A DNA stretch of 64,000 bases from Paenibacillus lentus (GTDB lineage Bacteria; Bacillota; Bacilli; Paenibacillales; Paenibacillaceae), in assembly GCF_003931855.1 (NCBI RefSeq), contig NZ_CP034248.1:4278001-4342000 (forward strand), in the 5' to 3' direction. The notes under the pieces were generated by a model. It was not told where the DNA came from, ran no database searches, and saw only the letters and a list, made by a program, of their open reading frames with translations. The translations under genes were made by a program, and so were the position numbers. This document shows positions 54,836-63,460 of the stretch, in pieces; positions within the stretch are counted from its first letter, which is position 1; each line of letters starts with the position of its first letter.

Positions 54836-55165
54836 TTAGCCCTGCTTGCTCTCTACCTGCCAATCTTTCTTCAGCAGCTTGCTCTGCCAATCGCGCAGCT
54901 TGGCCCGACGCACGGCTTCAAGGGCACGCTGCTTCTCCTCGTTGACACCTAGCAGAAAATGCAGGTGCGCACCGACAACCATAAAAGCAAAAGCTGCCCA
55001 CACGGCGCCAAATAACGACATCCAGCCTGCACCTGGATCAAACGAGATCAGCGGCAGAGCATAGATGAGCATACCCAAGGCAAGAATGAGATAGATCGCA
55101 TGCTTCCATTTACTTCTCTTTTTCTCTTTCTTAATTAATTGCAATGCTTTTATTGTTTTCATCAT
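54836..55165 (-). CDS. Small membrane protein (~109 aa)
   Basis: The protein has a basic start (KTIKALQLIKKEKKRSKWKH), two transmembrane helices (AIYLILALGMLIYALPLISF and GWMSLFGAVWAAFAFMVVGA) and a charged C-terminal helix. AAGGAG precedes a pair of ATG codons at 55165/55162. It is not a family I recognise; the gene is a single unit with its own terminator. Confidence 0.75.
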   Translation of the reverse strand: MMKTIKALQLIKKEKKRSKWKHAIYLILALGMLIYALPLISFDPGAGWMSLFGAVWAAFAFMVVGAHLHFLLGVNEEKQRALEAVRRAKLRDWQSKLLKKDWQVESKQG

Positions 55166-55278
55166 CCGCAACTCCTTCATCACGATCTATAAACGAATCT
55201 ATATTTCTAGTCTATGAAGGAGAGATCAGTAATATGAAACTTTCAGCAGGAAACTTGCACTAAAATTGTTTAGTCCGA

Positions 55279-55626
55279 CTACAACTGCTCTGCCCCGTAT
55301 AGATGCTGCAGGCTGTCCGTGATAATTTTGTTCACATCTTGAATGATCACGCTCAAGCGGCGTTCTGCATCAAACAAGCGACGAATGTTCAAATTCAAGC
55401 TTAGCACCTCAAACAGCTTCTCCATTTGCTCCATTTCCTCGGGAGAAGGCATATCGCCGCTCATCATCCGCTGCTGTACTTCATTTTGCTTCAGGCGAAA
55501 ATCATCAAGCATCCGCTTGCTTTCCGGATCTGCATCCACCAGTTTCATGGCAGAAGTAATATCAGCTACCTCCTGACTCTCTTTAAGGGCCTTTGCCAAA
55601 TCATGTGCTTTGTCATAAATGTTCAT
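55279..55626 (-). CDS. yheA: YlbF/YmcA family protein YheA
   Basis: The 115-aa helical protein reads NIYDKAHDLAKALKESQEV, KMLD-type helix DDFRLKQNEVQQRM and LFDAERRLSVIIQDVNKIIT, the pattern of the YlbF-YmcA-YaaT/YheA family, which acts in competence and sporulation. GAGGAGG precedes the ATG at 55626. It precedes yheB in Bacillus order; here yheB lies upstream on the same strand. The precise role is unknown. Confidence 0.88.
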   Translation of the reverse strand: MNIYDKAHDLAKALKESQEVADITSAMKLVDADPESKRMLDDFRLKQNEVQQRMMSGDMPSPEEMEQMEKLFEVLSLNLNIRRLFDAERRLSVIIQDVNKIITDSLQHLYGAEQL

Positions 55627-55721
55627 TTTTAATATCCTCCTCAATTGTAGTGAATCAAGTTATAGTAATACAAGTTGTAAATACGCCTGTCACTTCACCC
55701 TAAACCAAATGAGCCATCTTC

Positions 55722-56888
55722 TCATCGACCGATCCACAGCAGCATTAACGATTGTACCAAGCCGATTATGCCACCCAACAGAACTCCCAGCCAAGTAATT
55801 GCTCTAAACTCTTTGCCCGATAAGCTAAGTATAACCTCTTCCAACCGATCTACGGGAAACTTCTGCACCTGCTCCTTCACGAGCTGCGGAAGCCTGATTG
55901 CCTTCATTGCGGGCGGAATGACGCGAGCGATAAGAAGAAGCAGGCGATCTGCAAGACCAGGAACGGCAGCTTCAGCTTGACTGCGCCACGGTTCAATCCA
56001 TGAAGCGACTTCCATGCTCTCGACCTTACTAATCCAAACTTCGAGCGGAAGCTCCTGGAGCTTCGCACCGATCCATGACTCTGGATCACGCCCAATCCAA
56101 GAATAGAACAGCTCGCCTACAGGCTTCTCGCCATAAAGCTCCAGCCGGTCCTTAATTGCCGAAGCAACTCTACTCCGCGCTTCATCCCCTTGCAACGCCC
56201 GTACGAGGGCTGGTGTCAGCTTCTGAACAAGCTTCTCCTCATCCATAAAGATCGCGGCCATCGTCCCCAGAAAGCCCCCAGTGTTGTCGACAAGACCCGA
56301 CGCTATTTTGGTCAACAGACGCTGACCCTTGGATGAAAGCATTTCCTCCACAACCGCGTCAAGAATCGCTTTTGCTGCCGCCTCGCCCCATATCTGACGG
56401 TTTTCTTCCGACCAGCCCGGCACTATATCTTTTAGCGGTTTTTGCTCCCAATCATATTTCTGCCAAGCTTGTCGGAAGCCATATTGGAGTATCGCTGCCA
56501 GCGCCGCTGCCATTTTGCTCTTGAGCGACGCCCACTCCTCCTCCGTCCAAATAAGCAGGGCAGCTTCCTTGACTGTTTTATCGCTGCTCGCCCAACGTTC
56601 TAGCAGTACCCCTAGCTTCTCCGCTGCCTGACTGCGGAACTCAGGCCTCAGCACCATTTCCTGCAGCCCTTCCGCAGTAACCAGGTAGTCGGCGACGACA
56701 GTGCCTAGAGACTCCGCTATATCCTCTCTCCGCTTCGGAATGAGTCCCGGCGTGAACGGTACGCGCCGCTTTCCGATCATGACAGGGTTCCTTGGGTGAA
56801 ACAGCATTTTTATCGCAAAATGGTTCGTTACTCCGCCAACAAACGCTGCCACGACAACACTGACCATAATGTATAACCAATCTGCCAA
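55722..56888 (-). CDS. yheB: DUF445 membrane protein YheB
   Basis: The 388-aa protein has a transmembrane helix at each end (WLYIMVSVVVAAFVGGVTNHFA and WLGVLLGGIIGLVQSLMLLWIG). A long amphipathic helical middle contains the DUF445 features NHFAIKMLFHPRNPVMIGKRRVPFTPGLIPKRR. TTG at 56888 has GGAGG eight bases upstream. DUF445 proteins are of unknown function; the neighbourhood with YheA/YheC/YheD suggests a spore-related role. Confidence 0.88.
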   Translation of the reverse strand: MADWLYIMVSVVVAAFVGGVTNHFAIKMLFHPRNPVMIGKRRVPFTPGLIPKRREDIAESLGTVVADYLVTAEGLQEMVLRPEFRSQAAEKLGVLLERWASSDKTVKEAALLIWTEEEWASLKSKMAAALAAILQYGFRQAWQKYDWEQKPLKDIVPGWSEENRQIWGEAAAKAILDAVVEEMLSSKGQRLLTKIASGLVDNTGGFLGTMAAIFMDEEKLVQKLTPALVRALQGDEARSRVASAIKDRLELYGEKPVGELFYSWIGRDPESWIGAKLQELPLEVWISKVESMEVASWIEPWRSQAEAAVPGLADRLLLLIARVIPPAMKAIRLPQLVKEQVQKFPVDRLEEVILSLSGKEFRAITWLGVLLGGIIGLVQSLMLLWIGR

Positions 56889-57161
56889 CCTTACATCCTC
56901 CCTGTAAATCCCTAAAGAATACCGCCTAATAACTCTACCGTTATATAGGCTGTTGTCACAATTTATTACGCTCTAGCCCTCTGCGGATGGCCGTCTCCCT
57001 ACTTGAACTGACACCGAAATCTGTATTGGCCTGCGTCTGATACAAAGTTATTTCAAAGATGGGTTAATCACCAAGGATTCTATGTCCTCATATGATGCAT
57101 TACATGTATTTACGAAGATGCACCCAAGACATCAAGCCTAGCTTGGAAGGAGATCCGCTTC

Positions 57162-58529
57162 ATGCACTCCAAAAAAATAAAGGTACAAATCATGAATCCG
57201 GGTTTGCTGGAAGAGGATTGTCTCGTGCTCGGCGAGCTGCTGATCAAGCAGCTAAAAATTCCGACCAATCATCCGCTGCAGCTATCCTTCGGTTCATTTC
57301 GCCACAATGTCAAGGTCATTCCCTTGTCGCGGTTAGACGGGATCAGGATCAGCCAAGGACTTGCAAAAAGAATGGCTCTTCCGGCAAGGTCGACACTTCG
57401 AATCACTTATCGTCCTCATTCATCTACCATCCAGCTTGGACCAATTATCGGTGTGCTGATCAGTCGAGACTATCCGGAAAGTCCGGAGAGACCGTTCGGC
57501 CCAATCACCTTGTTCTGCCGGGAACTCGCCAATGCTTGCCAACGACAAGGAGTCTTTGTTTATTTCTTTACACCATCCCATATTGGAAGCAACAGCTCAA
57601 ATGTAACAGGATGGGTTTATGCGGATGGCTGGAGGAAAACCGATCTTCCTGCCGCAAATGTGTTCTACAATCGCCTGACATCGCGAAAATTGGAGAATAA
57701 GCCTAGCGTACAGCATTTTATGAAAGAAGTAAAATCCCTCTTTGGCAGCCATTACTTCAACGAAAAATTCCTGGATAAAACCGAAGTATTCGATGCTCTG
57801 GGGCACGCTCCAGCTCTGTCCGTTTATATGCCAGAATCGCATTTATTCCGCAATTTCGCCATGTTGAAATCGATGTGCAACAAACATCCCATCGTCTTCC
57901 TTAAACCGATTAAGGGCAGCCTGGGCAAGGGCATCATACGTATCTCCCGGCTGGAAGGAGGAGGTTATCAAACGTTAACGGCGCAAGTCGGCGGAACTCA
58001 GAAGCAGACTTACCCCAGTCTCGCCAAATTATTCTCCGCTCTATCCGGCAAAATGAAATCGACACGTTACCAGATCCAACAAGGCCTCCATCTAATGCAG
58101 ATGGATCGTCGGCCTGTAGATTTTCGTGCACTTGTGCAAAAAAATCGATTCGGAAAATGGAATGTTACCTCTATTGTCGCCCGGATCGCTGGCAATCAAC
58201 ATTTTGTTTCCAACCTAGCGCGAGGCGGTTCGCTCTGCACACTAAAGGATGCTATCTCACGCAGCACGCTCCCTCCTCAAATTAAGAAAAAGTTAAGCGC
58301 AAGACTTAAAAAGGCCGCGCTCGATATCGCAAAGGGTATCGACGAGCAAATTCCAGCTCACTTCGGAGAACTGGGCATTGATCTCGCGGTCGATCAGCAT
58401 GGCCGAATCTGGTTGCTCGAAGTGAATTCCAAGCCTTCGAAGAATGATAATACACCGATTGGCGGGGGCAAAGTTCGACCTTCCGCTAAGCAAGTGATAG
58501 AGTACTCACGTTTTCTTTCCGGCTTCTAA
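57162..58529 (+). CDS. yheD: YheC/YheD family ATP-grasp protein, long form
   Basis: The 455-aa protein has an extra N-terminal domain (~1-95, IQLGPIIGVL joining it to the rest) and a C-terminal ATP-grasp. Visible parts are FLKPIKGSLGKGIIRIS, YQIQQGLHLMQMDRRPVDFRALVQK and GIDLAVDQHGRIWLLEVNSKP with the metal-binding Asp/Glu/Asn. In B. subtilis YheD (453 aa) is a spore-coat-associated protein. It is first of five tandem relatives, alternating long and short. GGAAGGAG precedes the ATG. Substrate unknown. Confidence 0.88.
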   Translation: MHSKKIKVQIMNPGLLEEDCLVLGELLIKQLKIPTNHPLQLSFGSFRHNVKVIPLSRLDGIRISQGLAKRMALPARSTLRITYRPHSSTIQLGPIIGVLISRDYPESPERPFGPITLFCRELANACQRQGVFVYFFTPSHIGSNSSNVTGWVYADGWRKTDLPAANVFYNRLTSRKLENKPSVQHFMKEVKSLFGSHYFNEKFLDKTEVFDALGHAPALSVYMPESHLFRNFAMLKSMCNKHPIVFLKPIKGSLGKGIIRISRLEGGGYQTLTAQVGGTQKQTYPSLAKLFSALSGKMKSTRYQIQQGLHLMQMDRRPVDFRALVQKNRFGKWNVTSIVARIAGNQHFVSNLARGGSLCTLKDAISRSTLPPQIKKKLSARLKKAALDIAKGIDEQIPAHFGELGIDLAVDQHGRIWLLEVNSKPSKNDNTPIGGGKVRPSAKQVIEYSRFLSGF

Positions 58530-58547
58530 ACAAGGAGGATCTTTAAG

Positions 58548-59669
58548 ATGAATCCGTCTACTCAAGGCATAGTCGGCATTTTGGTAGGCGAATGCACCGG
58601 TCCCCTACCTTTTGCAGAATCAGCGTTTTTCCGCCAATTATGCCATATTGGCAATCAACAGAGAATGACTATCTACGTATTTTGCCCAGGGTGGGTCACT
58701 TCAGGCCACAGGAGCATCCCTGGATATACGTTTGAGAATGGGAAATGGATACGAAAGCAGTTCCGCGCCCCGGAAATTATTTATGATCGATGCATATCTC
58801 TCGATAAAAGGCAGCAGCGGCGCAAGCAGCGCTGTCTAGAAATCTTGAATGAACTGCAGCCCTTCGTTTACTTAACCCGGGGGCTTGCAGGTAAATGGTC
58901 TGTCTATCAAGCCCTTGTCAAACATAAACTTTTCGTCCCCTTCCTTCCCCATACTGTCCGTTACGAGAATTCGAGCCAGCTCGACCAGTGGATCTCAAAT
59001 CATGAAGGCGAGGCCTTCCTCAAGCCGCAAAACGGTTCGCACGGAAAACGAACCCTACATGTTAAAGAAATAAAATCAGAGCCGGGAGGTGGGTTTGTAG
59101 TAACCGGAAGAGACAGCAGCAATCAACCGTTCCTCAGAAAATTTCATTCCAGGCAAGATGGTTTGGAGTGGATCCATCGATTCGTCGGTTCAAGAATATT
59201 TCTGCTGCAGCCCTATCTGCAACTAAACAATGCTAACGGCGAGCCATTTGATGTCAGAGTGCTGATGCAAAAAAACGAAAATGGCAATTGGAGCATGACA
59301 GGCATGGCTGTACGGGCTGGTCGCAAACACACGTTAACCTCTAATCTCCACGGCGGCGGAAGCGCTCATCGAGCGTTACCCTTTCTGACTAAGGAACTGG
59401 GTACGCAGGATGCATCAAGGGCTATAGACACTATCCATCATCTCTCGGAGGCTATTCCTGTGCATTTGGAATCCCATTTTGGCAGGCTTGCTGAGCTTGG
59501 GATCGACTTCGGAGTTGATCGCAAGGGGCAAGTATGGATTCTGGAGGTCAACTCCAAGCCGGGCAGGTCCTCATTGTCTCGGATCGGCGATATGCAAGGG
59601 GCTCGAAAGTCCGTGGAGAACCCGATTCAATATGCCCGATATTTGTTGCTTCGAAAAAATTTAGCATAG
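58548..59669 (+). CDS. yheC: YheC/YheD family ATP-grasp protein, short form
   Basis: The 373-aa protein lacks the N-terminal domain of its neighbour and starts directly with IVGILVGECTGPLPF. The ATP-grasp shows FLKPQNGSHGKRTLHV, FDVRVLMQKNENGNW and LAELGIDFGVDRKGQVWILEVNSKPG. B. subtilis YheC (363 aa) is the closest known type. GGAGG precedes the ATG 19 bases after the previous stop, so they form one operon. Confidence 0.88.
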   Translation: MNPSTQGIVGILVGECTGPLPFAESAFFRQLCHIGNQQRMTIYVFCPGWVTSGHRSIPGYTFENGKWIRKQFRAPEIIYDRCISLDKRQQRRKQRCLEILNELQPFVYLTRGLAGKWSVYQALVKHKLFVPFLPHTVRYENSSQLDQWISNHEGEAFLKPQNGSHGKRTLHVKEIKSEPGGGFVVTGRDSSNQPFLRKFHSRQDGLEWIHRFVGSRIFLLQPYLQLNNANGEPFDVRVLMQKNENGNWSMTGMAVRAGRKHTLTSNLHGGGSAHRALPFLTKELGTQDASRAIDTIHHLSEAIPVHLESHFGRLAELGIDFGVDRKGQVWILEVNSKPGRSSLSRIGDMQGARKSVENPIQYARYLLLRKNLA

Positions 59670-59765
59670 CCATTCTTACTGGTTGCTTCATTGAAACCTT
59701 CAAGAACTTTGATCCTGGGCTTTCGAAGCTGTTTTGCTTCGCAATACTTTTAGGAGGAAAAATTC

Positions 59766-61139
59766 ATGAGTTTGACTTTCTGCAACGTCCATTTCACGCA
59801 GCAGCCCCAAAGGGTCGTCTACGTGTCGGGATCATTAATGAAGAACCTGAAATTGTCAGGGAAAAAGTCCGTTCATCTTAGGCTTGGCCAAGACCGCATT
59901 CCTGCTACAGTCAAACCGATTCATAAACCAGGCAATCATCTGTATCTTGCCTCGGGCGTTCGCAAAAGGATCAAAATTCCAAGTTCAGGCACTATATATC
60001 TTCGCAATCACCAGGATGGCGAAGTACACATCGGCCCCCTGATAGGTGTTTTATCCGATGGGCCTACGAATTCGCTCCAAAATCCTTTCGGCTCCAGAAC
60101 GGGATTCATCAAACAACTGCTTAAGCATGGAAGCAAGCTGTCCTATATATTCGCCTTTACCCCAAAGGACATCAATTGGGAACAAGAAACGATCAATGGC
60201 TACTTTCTTACCGAGTCAGGCCGCTTTCAACGAAAAAGTGTACCGCTGCCGGATGTTGTCTATAACCGTCTGCCAAGCCGTAGGGCGGAGACAACGACTC
60301 CAATTAACTTGCTGCGCGAAAGGTTTATCCGTAAAAAAATACCCTTTTTCAACTGGAGCTTCTTTAATAAATCGGACATATACAGGCTGCTGGAAAAAGA
60401 TACAGGCGTCAGCCGTTACGTGCCTGAATCGATTATGAATCCTACGCCTGAGCAAATAAGAGATTTGCTGGATCGACATTCACTCATCTACTACAAACCA
60501 AACAGCGGAAGTCTAGGGAATGGCATTTATAGACTATCCCACATTCCAAGAAGCGGTTATTTTGCCCGGTACCGCAATGGCAGTAAAAATGCGCTGCTGC
60601 GCTTTGGTTCCTTCACCAGCATGATGCGTACGCTTAAGACCAGGCATGGACGATCACTTCGCGGTTACGTGGCACAGCAGGGGATTCGACTTATCGAGAT
60701 TGACGGCTGCCCGATCGACTTCCGATTCCATATGCATAAGAACGGTAAAAACAATTGGGTCGTGGTCGGCATTGGCGCCAAAAAGGCCGGCAAAGGCAGC
60801 GTAACGACACATCTCAAAAATGGCGGTTCACTGCTGACTCCGGAACAAGCGCTCGGCCGCGCCTTTGGGGAAAGGGCTGAAGATGTGCTGAGGAACGCGA
60901 AAAATGTTGCTATCACGCTAGCCGAAGCAATAGAGTATCACCAGCAGCATCTGATTGGAGAAATTGGCTTCGATATCGGGATAGACAAAGACGAGAAAGT
61001 ATGGATGTTCGAGGCTAATGCCAAGCCAGGAAGATCTATATTCCAGCACCCTTCTCTAAAAGCCGAGGGTAAGGCATCCGTAGAGCATATACTCGAGCAC
61101 TGCCTATATCTCAGTAAATTCCGGAGGAGGGAAGGCTAA
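59766..61139 (+). CDS. yheD: YheC/YheD family ATP-grasp protein, long form
   Basis: The 457-aa protein repeats the long layout: N-terminal ~95-residue domain (SGTIYLRNHQDGEVHIGPLIGVL), central domain with SRRAETTTPINLLR, and ATP-grasp (YYKPNSGSLGNGIYRLS, IDFRFHMHKNGKNNW, GFDIGIDKDEKVWMFEANAKPG). The final Asn-Ser of the catalytic loop is Asn-Ala here. GGAGGAAAA precedes the ATG. Its stop overlaps the start of the next gene by one base. Confidence 0.88.
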   Translation: MSLTFCNVHFTQQPQRVVYVSGSLMKNLKLSGKKSVHLRLGQDRIPATVKPIHKPGNHLYLASGVRKRIKIPSSGTIYLRNHQDGEVHIGPLIGVLSDGPTNSLQNPFGSRTGFIKQLLKHGSKLSYIFAFTPKDINWEQETINGYFLTESGRFQRKSVPLPDVVYNRLPSRRAETTTPINLLRERFIRKKIPFFNWSFFNKSDIYRLLEKDTGVSRYVPESIMNPTPEQIRDLLDRHSLIYYKPNSGSLGNGIYRLSHIPRSGYFARYRNGSKNALLRFGSFTSMMRTLKTRHGRSLRGYVAQQGIRLIEIDGCPIDFRFHMHKNGKNNWVVVGIGAKKAGKGSVTTHLKNGGSLLTPEQALGRAFGERAEDVLRNAKNVAITLAEAIEYHQQHLIGEIGFDIGIDKDEKVWMFEANAKPGRSIFQHPSLKAEGKASVEHILEHCLYLSKFRRREG

Positions 61140-62263
61140 TGGGCCATCTCTTGACCGACAGAAAGCCTGTCGTCGCTGTGCTCACCGTAGGAGATCCCGA
61201 AGGCCAGTTCCGTGGAAACCGAGCTAACTTCAAAGACATCATCAACACAGGAAAAAACTTGGAAATTCCTGTATATGTTGTTACGACTAAAGATTTGAAA
61301 CTATCTGCCCAGCGAATCCAGGGCTATCATTACGACCCCGAAGAAAAGAGCTGGACGAAGCAGTGGTTTCCCCTTCCTGATGTAATTTATAATCGAATTC
61401 CACTGCGGGAAGACGAACGAAAAAAAAAGGTTCGTAAAAAAATCAAAGAAGTTATCCAGCATAAAACGATTCACATATATAATCCTTATTTTTTTAATAA
61501 ACGAAAATTGTTTAATTGGTTGAAAAAAAACCGATCTACGCGAATGCTAGTTCCCGATACCAAAAGATTGCTTGGCCCCAAAACGCTATGCAACATGCTC
61601 TATACTTATGAACGGCTTTATTTAAAACCCGAAAGCGGCAAGGCTGGAAAAGGGATCATGCTTCTTCAATATGAGGAGGAGCATGTCAAGCCCTATCGTC
61701 TAACGATCCAGGGCCAAAGATACAGACATATCATTTATCGAACAGACAATTTAGGCTCGCTCTGGTCTCGAATTCAAAAAGAAATGAACAACACCCCCTA
61801 TATTATGCAAGAGGGAATTCAGCTCACTTCGTACAAAGATCGAAATTTCGATCTGCGTGTTCTCGTGCAAAAAACGGGAAAAGGAGTGTGGATGGTAACT
61901 GGAGTAGGGGCACGGCTCGCCGGACTAAAAAGAATTACCACACATGTCCCGCAGGGAGGCAGTATAGAATCCCCCGAGAAAATGCTTAATCCTTCATTTG
62001 GCAGTGAAATGACCACCGTGATCCTTCATCGCCTGAAGTCCAATGCCGTGCTTATTGCCAAACAAATCGAGAAATCCTCAGGGTATTTACTTGGTGAGAT
62101 GTCAATGGACCTGGGAATTGATACCGAAGGAAATATGTGGTTCTTCGAAGCCAACAGCAAGCCTATGAAATTCGATGAACCACAAATCCGCAAAAAATCG
62201 CTACAACGCATTTTTCAATATAGTCAGCATTTAATAAATCAGCCCAAAAACGCGGATCACTAA
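61139..62263 (+). CDS. yheC: YheC/YheD family ATP-grasp protein, short form
   Basis: The 374-aa protein begins at ATG within TAATG, coupled to the previous gene. It has a Lys-rich middle (KKVRKKIKEVIQHKT) and the ATP-grasp signature YLKPESGKAGKGIMLLQ, FDLRVLVQKTGKGVW, GEMSMDLGIDTEGNMWFFEANSKP. The base composition is more AT-rich than the first two family members, but the reading frame is intact. Substrate unknown. Confidence 0.87.
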   Translation: MGHLLTDRKPVVAVLTVGDPEGQFRGNRANFKDIINTGKNLEIPVYVVTTKDLKLSAQRIQGYHYDPEEKSWTKQWFPLPDVIYNRIPLREDERKKKVRKKIKEVIQHKTIHIYNPYFFNKRKLFNWLKKNRSTRMLVPDTKRLLGPKTLCNMLYTYERLYLKPESGKAGKGIMLLQYEEEHVKPYRLTIQGQRYRHIIYRTDNLGSLWSRIQKEMNNTPYIMQEGIQLTSYKDRNFDLRVLVQKTGKGVWMVTGVGARLAGLKRITTHVPQGGSIESPEKMLNPSFGSEMTTVILHRLKSNAVLIAKQIEKSSGYLLGEMSMDLGIDTEGNMWFFEANSKPMKFDEPQIRKKSLQRIFQYSQHLINQPKNADH

Positions 62264-62308
62264 TCCGAATTATATTGGTCCAATTATCGTACAAAGAAGG
62301 TGAATGTA

Positions 62309-63412
62309 TTGTCGCAACCTGTTCTCGGCATATTGACGCTGTATATGAATGACAAAAAGCAGCTTGAAGAGCGGCATATATATCAGAAAATGATTATGGA
62401 AGGCCAGAAAATAGGGTTAGATGTTTTCGTGTTTACACCGATGGATGTTTATAATGACAAGAAAAAAATTCATTCCCTCCAGTATGATCCAAAAACAAAA
62501 AGATGGACACGAAGATGGCGCAGCTTTCCGCACCTCATTTTTGATCGGTGCCGAATTCAAAAAAGCAAGCGCTATGAGCAGCTAGTCAAGTTTCGCAACC
62601 GCTACTCGGGTCTCACGTACCTGAACCGTCCAATGCGCGATAAATGGATGATTTATCAGCTTCTCTCCCGCAAGCCGAGATTCAAGCCACATTTGCCAGA
62701 AACCGTGATATTTCAAAATATGAGCGATGTATACAAAATTATGAGTTCTCATCCCAGTGTTTACATTAAACCGATGCAGGGAACGGGAGGAAGAGGCATC
62801 CTACGCGTAGATCGTGTCGGCCCGGAATCCTATTTACTTCAAGGCAGAAAGCTTAATCGAGATATCATTCCAGCCCAAAAAGTCCACAAGACAAAGCTAG
62901 AGTCCTATCTCATGAAATGGAAAGCCAAAAAACGTTATCTTGTGCAACAAGGAATTGAAATTAGGCTGTCCGACGGCCGGGTACATGATTATCGAATGCT
63001 GGTACAAAAAAATGGTTCCGGGCGCTGGGAAGTTACCGGATGTGCGGGCAGAGTAGGTCCGCCGCGTAGCGTAACTTCAAATCTGCACGGCGGGGGGCAT
63101 GCCGTACCAATGGACACTTTACTGCAGCAATACGCCGACATTGATGAGAATCGCGCTGAAATACGCCGAACCGCCGAGAATCTTAGCCTGGACATTGCCG
63201 AAATGCTGGAAACAACCTACGGTGCGCTCTGTGAGCTCGCTCTAGACCTTGCTATTGATCCAAGCGGAAATGTTTATGTCCTGGAAGTGAATCCGAAGCC
63301 GGCCCGGGAGGTGTTTATCCAGTCCGGTGATACAGATGCTTACCGCACGGCCATCCTAAGGCCGCTTGAATATGCCTTATGGATGTACAAACAAAAAGCC
63401 GCTCCTTCTTAA
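62309..63412 (+). CDS. yheC: YheC/YheD family ATP-grasp protein, short form
   Basis: The ~367-aa protein starts at TTG 62309 with AAGAAGGTG six bases upstream; a GTG at 62300 is too close to it. It contains YIKPMQGTGGRGILRV, HDYRMLVQKNGSGRW, VTSNLHGGGHAV and ELALDLAIDPSGNVYVLEVNPKPA, with the last catalytic Asn followed by Pro. It ends the five-gene series. A hairpin overlaps its stop. Confidence 0.87.
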   Translation: MSQPVLGILTLYMNDKKQLEERHIYQKMIMEGQKIGLDVFVFTPMDVYNDKKKIHSLQYDPKTKRWTRRWRSFPHLIFDRCRIQKSKRYEQLVKFRNRYSGLTYLNRPMRDKWMIYQLLSRKPRFKPHLPETVIFQNMSDVYKIMSSHPSVYIKPMQGTGGRGILRVDRVGPESYLLQGRKLNRDIIPAQKVHKTKLESYLMKWKAKKRYLVQQGIEIRLSDGRVHDYRMLVQKNGSGRWEVTGCAGRVGPPRSVTSNLHGGGHAVPMDTLLQQYADIDENRAEIRRTAENLSLDIAEMLETTYGALCELALDLAIDPSGNVYVLEVNPKPAREVFIQSGDTDAYRTAILRPLEYALWMYKQKAAPS

Positions 63413-63427
63413 CACGAAGGACGGCTT
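63396..63427 (-). terminator. Terminator of the HAD gene, overlapping the yheC stop
   Basis: AAGCCG/CGGCTT arms with a TCCTTC/GAAGGA extension enclose the last codons of the ATP-grasp gene. The T-run (TTTTTG) is on the minus strand, so it stops the HAD gene. Confidence 0.65.
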
Positions 63428-63460
63428 CGTTCATTATCCAAATCCATCAACAGCTTATTT

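Noticed and set aside
57060..57095. Sigma-K promoter for the YheC/YheD operon
   Set aside because: CACC and CATATGAT are spaced by 16 bases as expected, but the match is too loose to list as a feature.
62285..62295. A fifth copy of the 4.2-kb palindrome motif
   Set aside because: Only the right arm ATCGTACAAA matches and the left arm does not; one 10-base match in 64 kb is plausible by chance.
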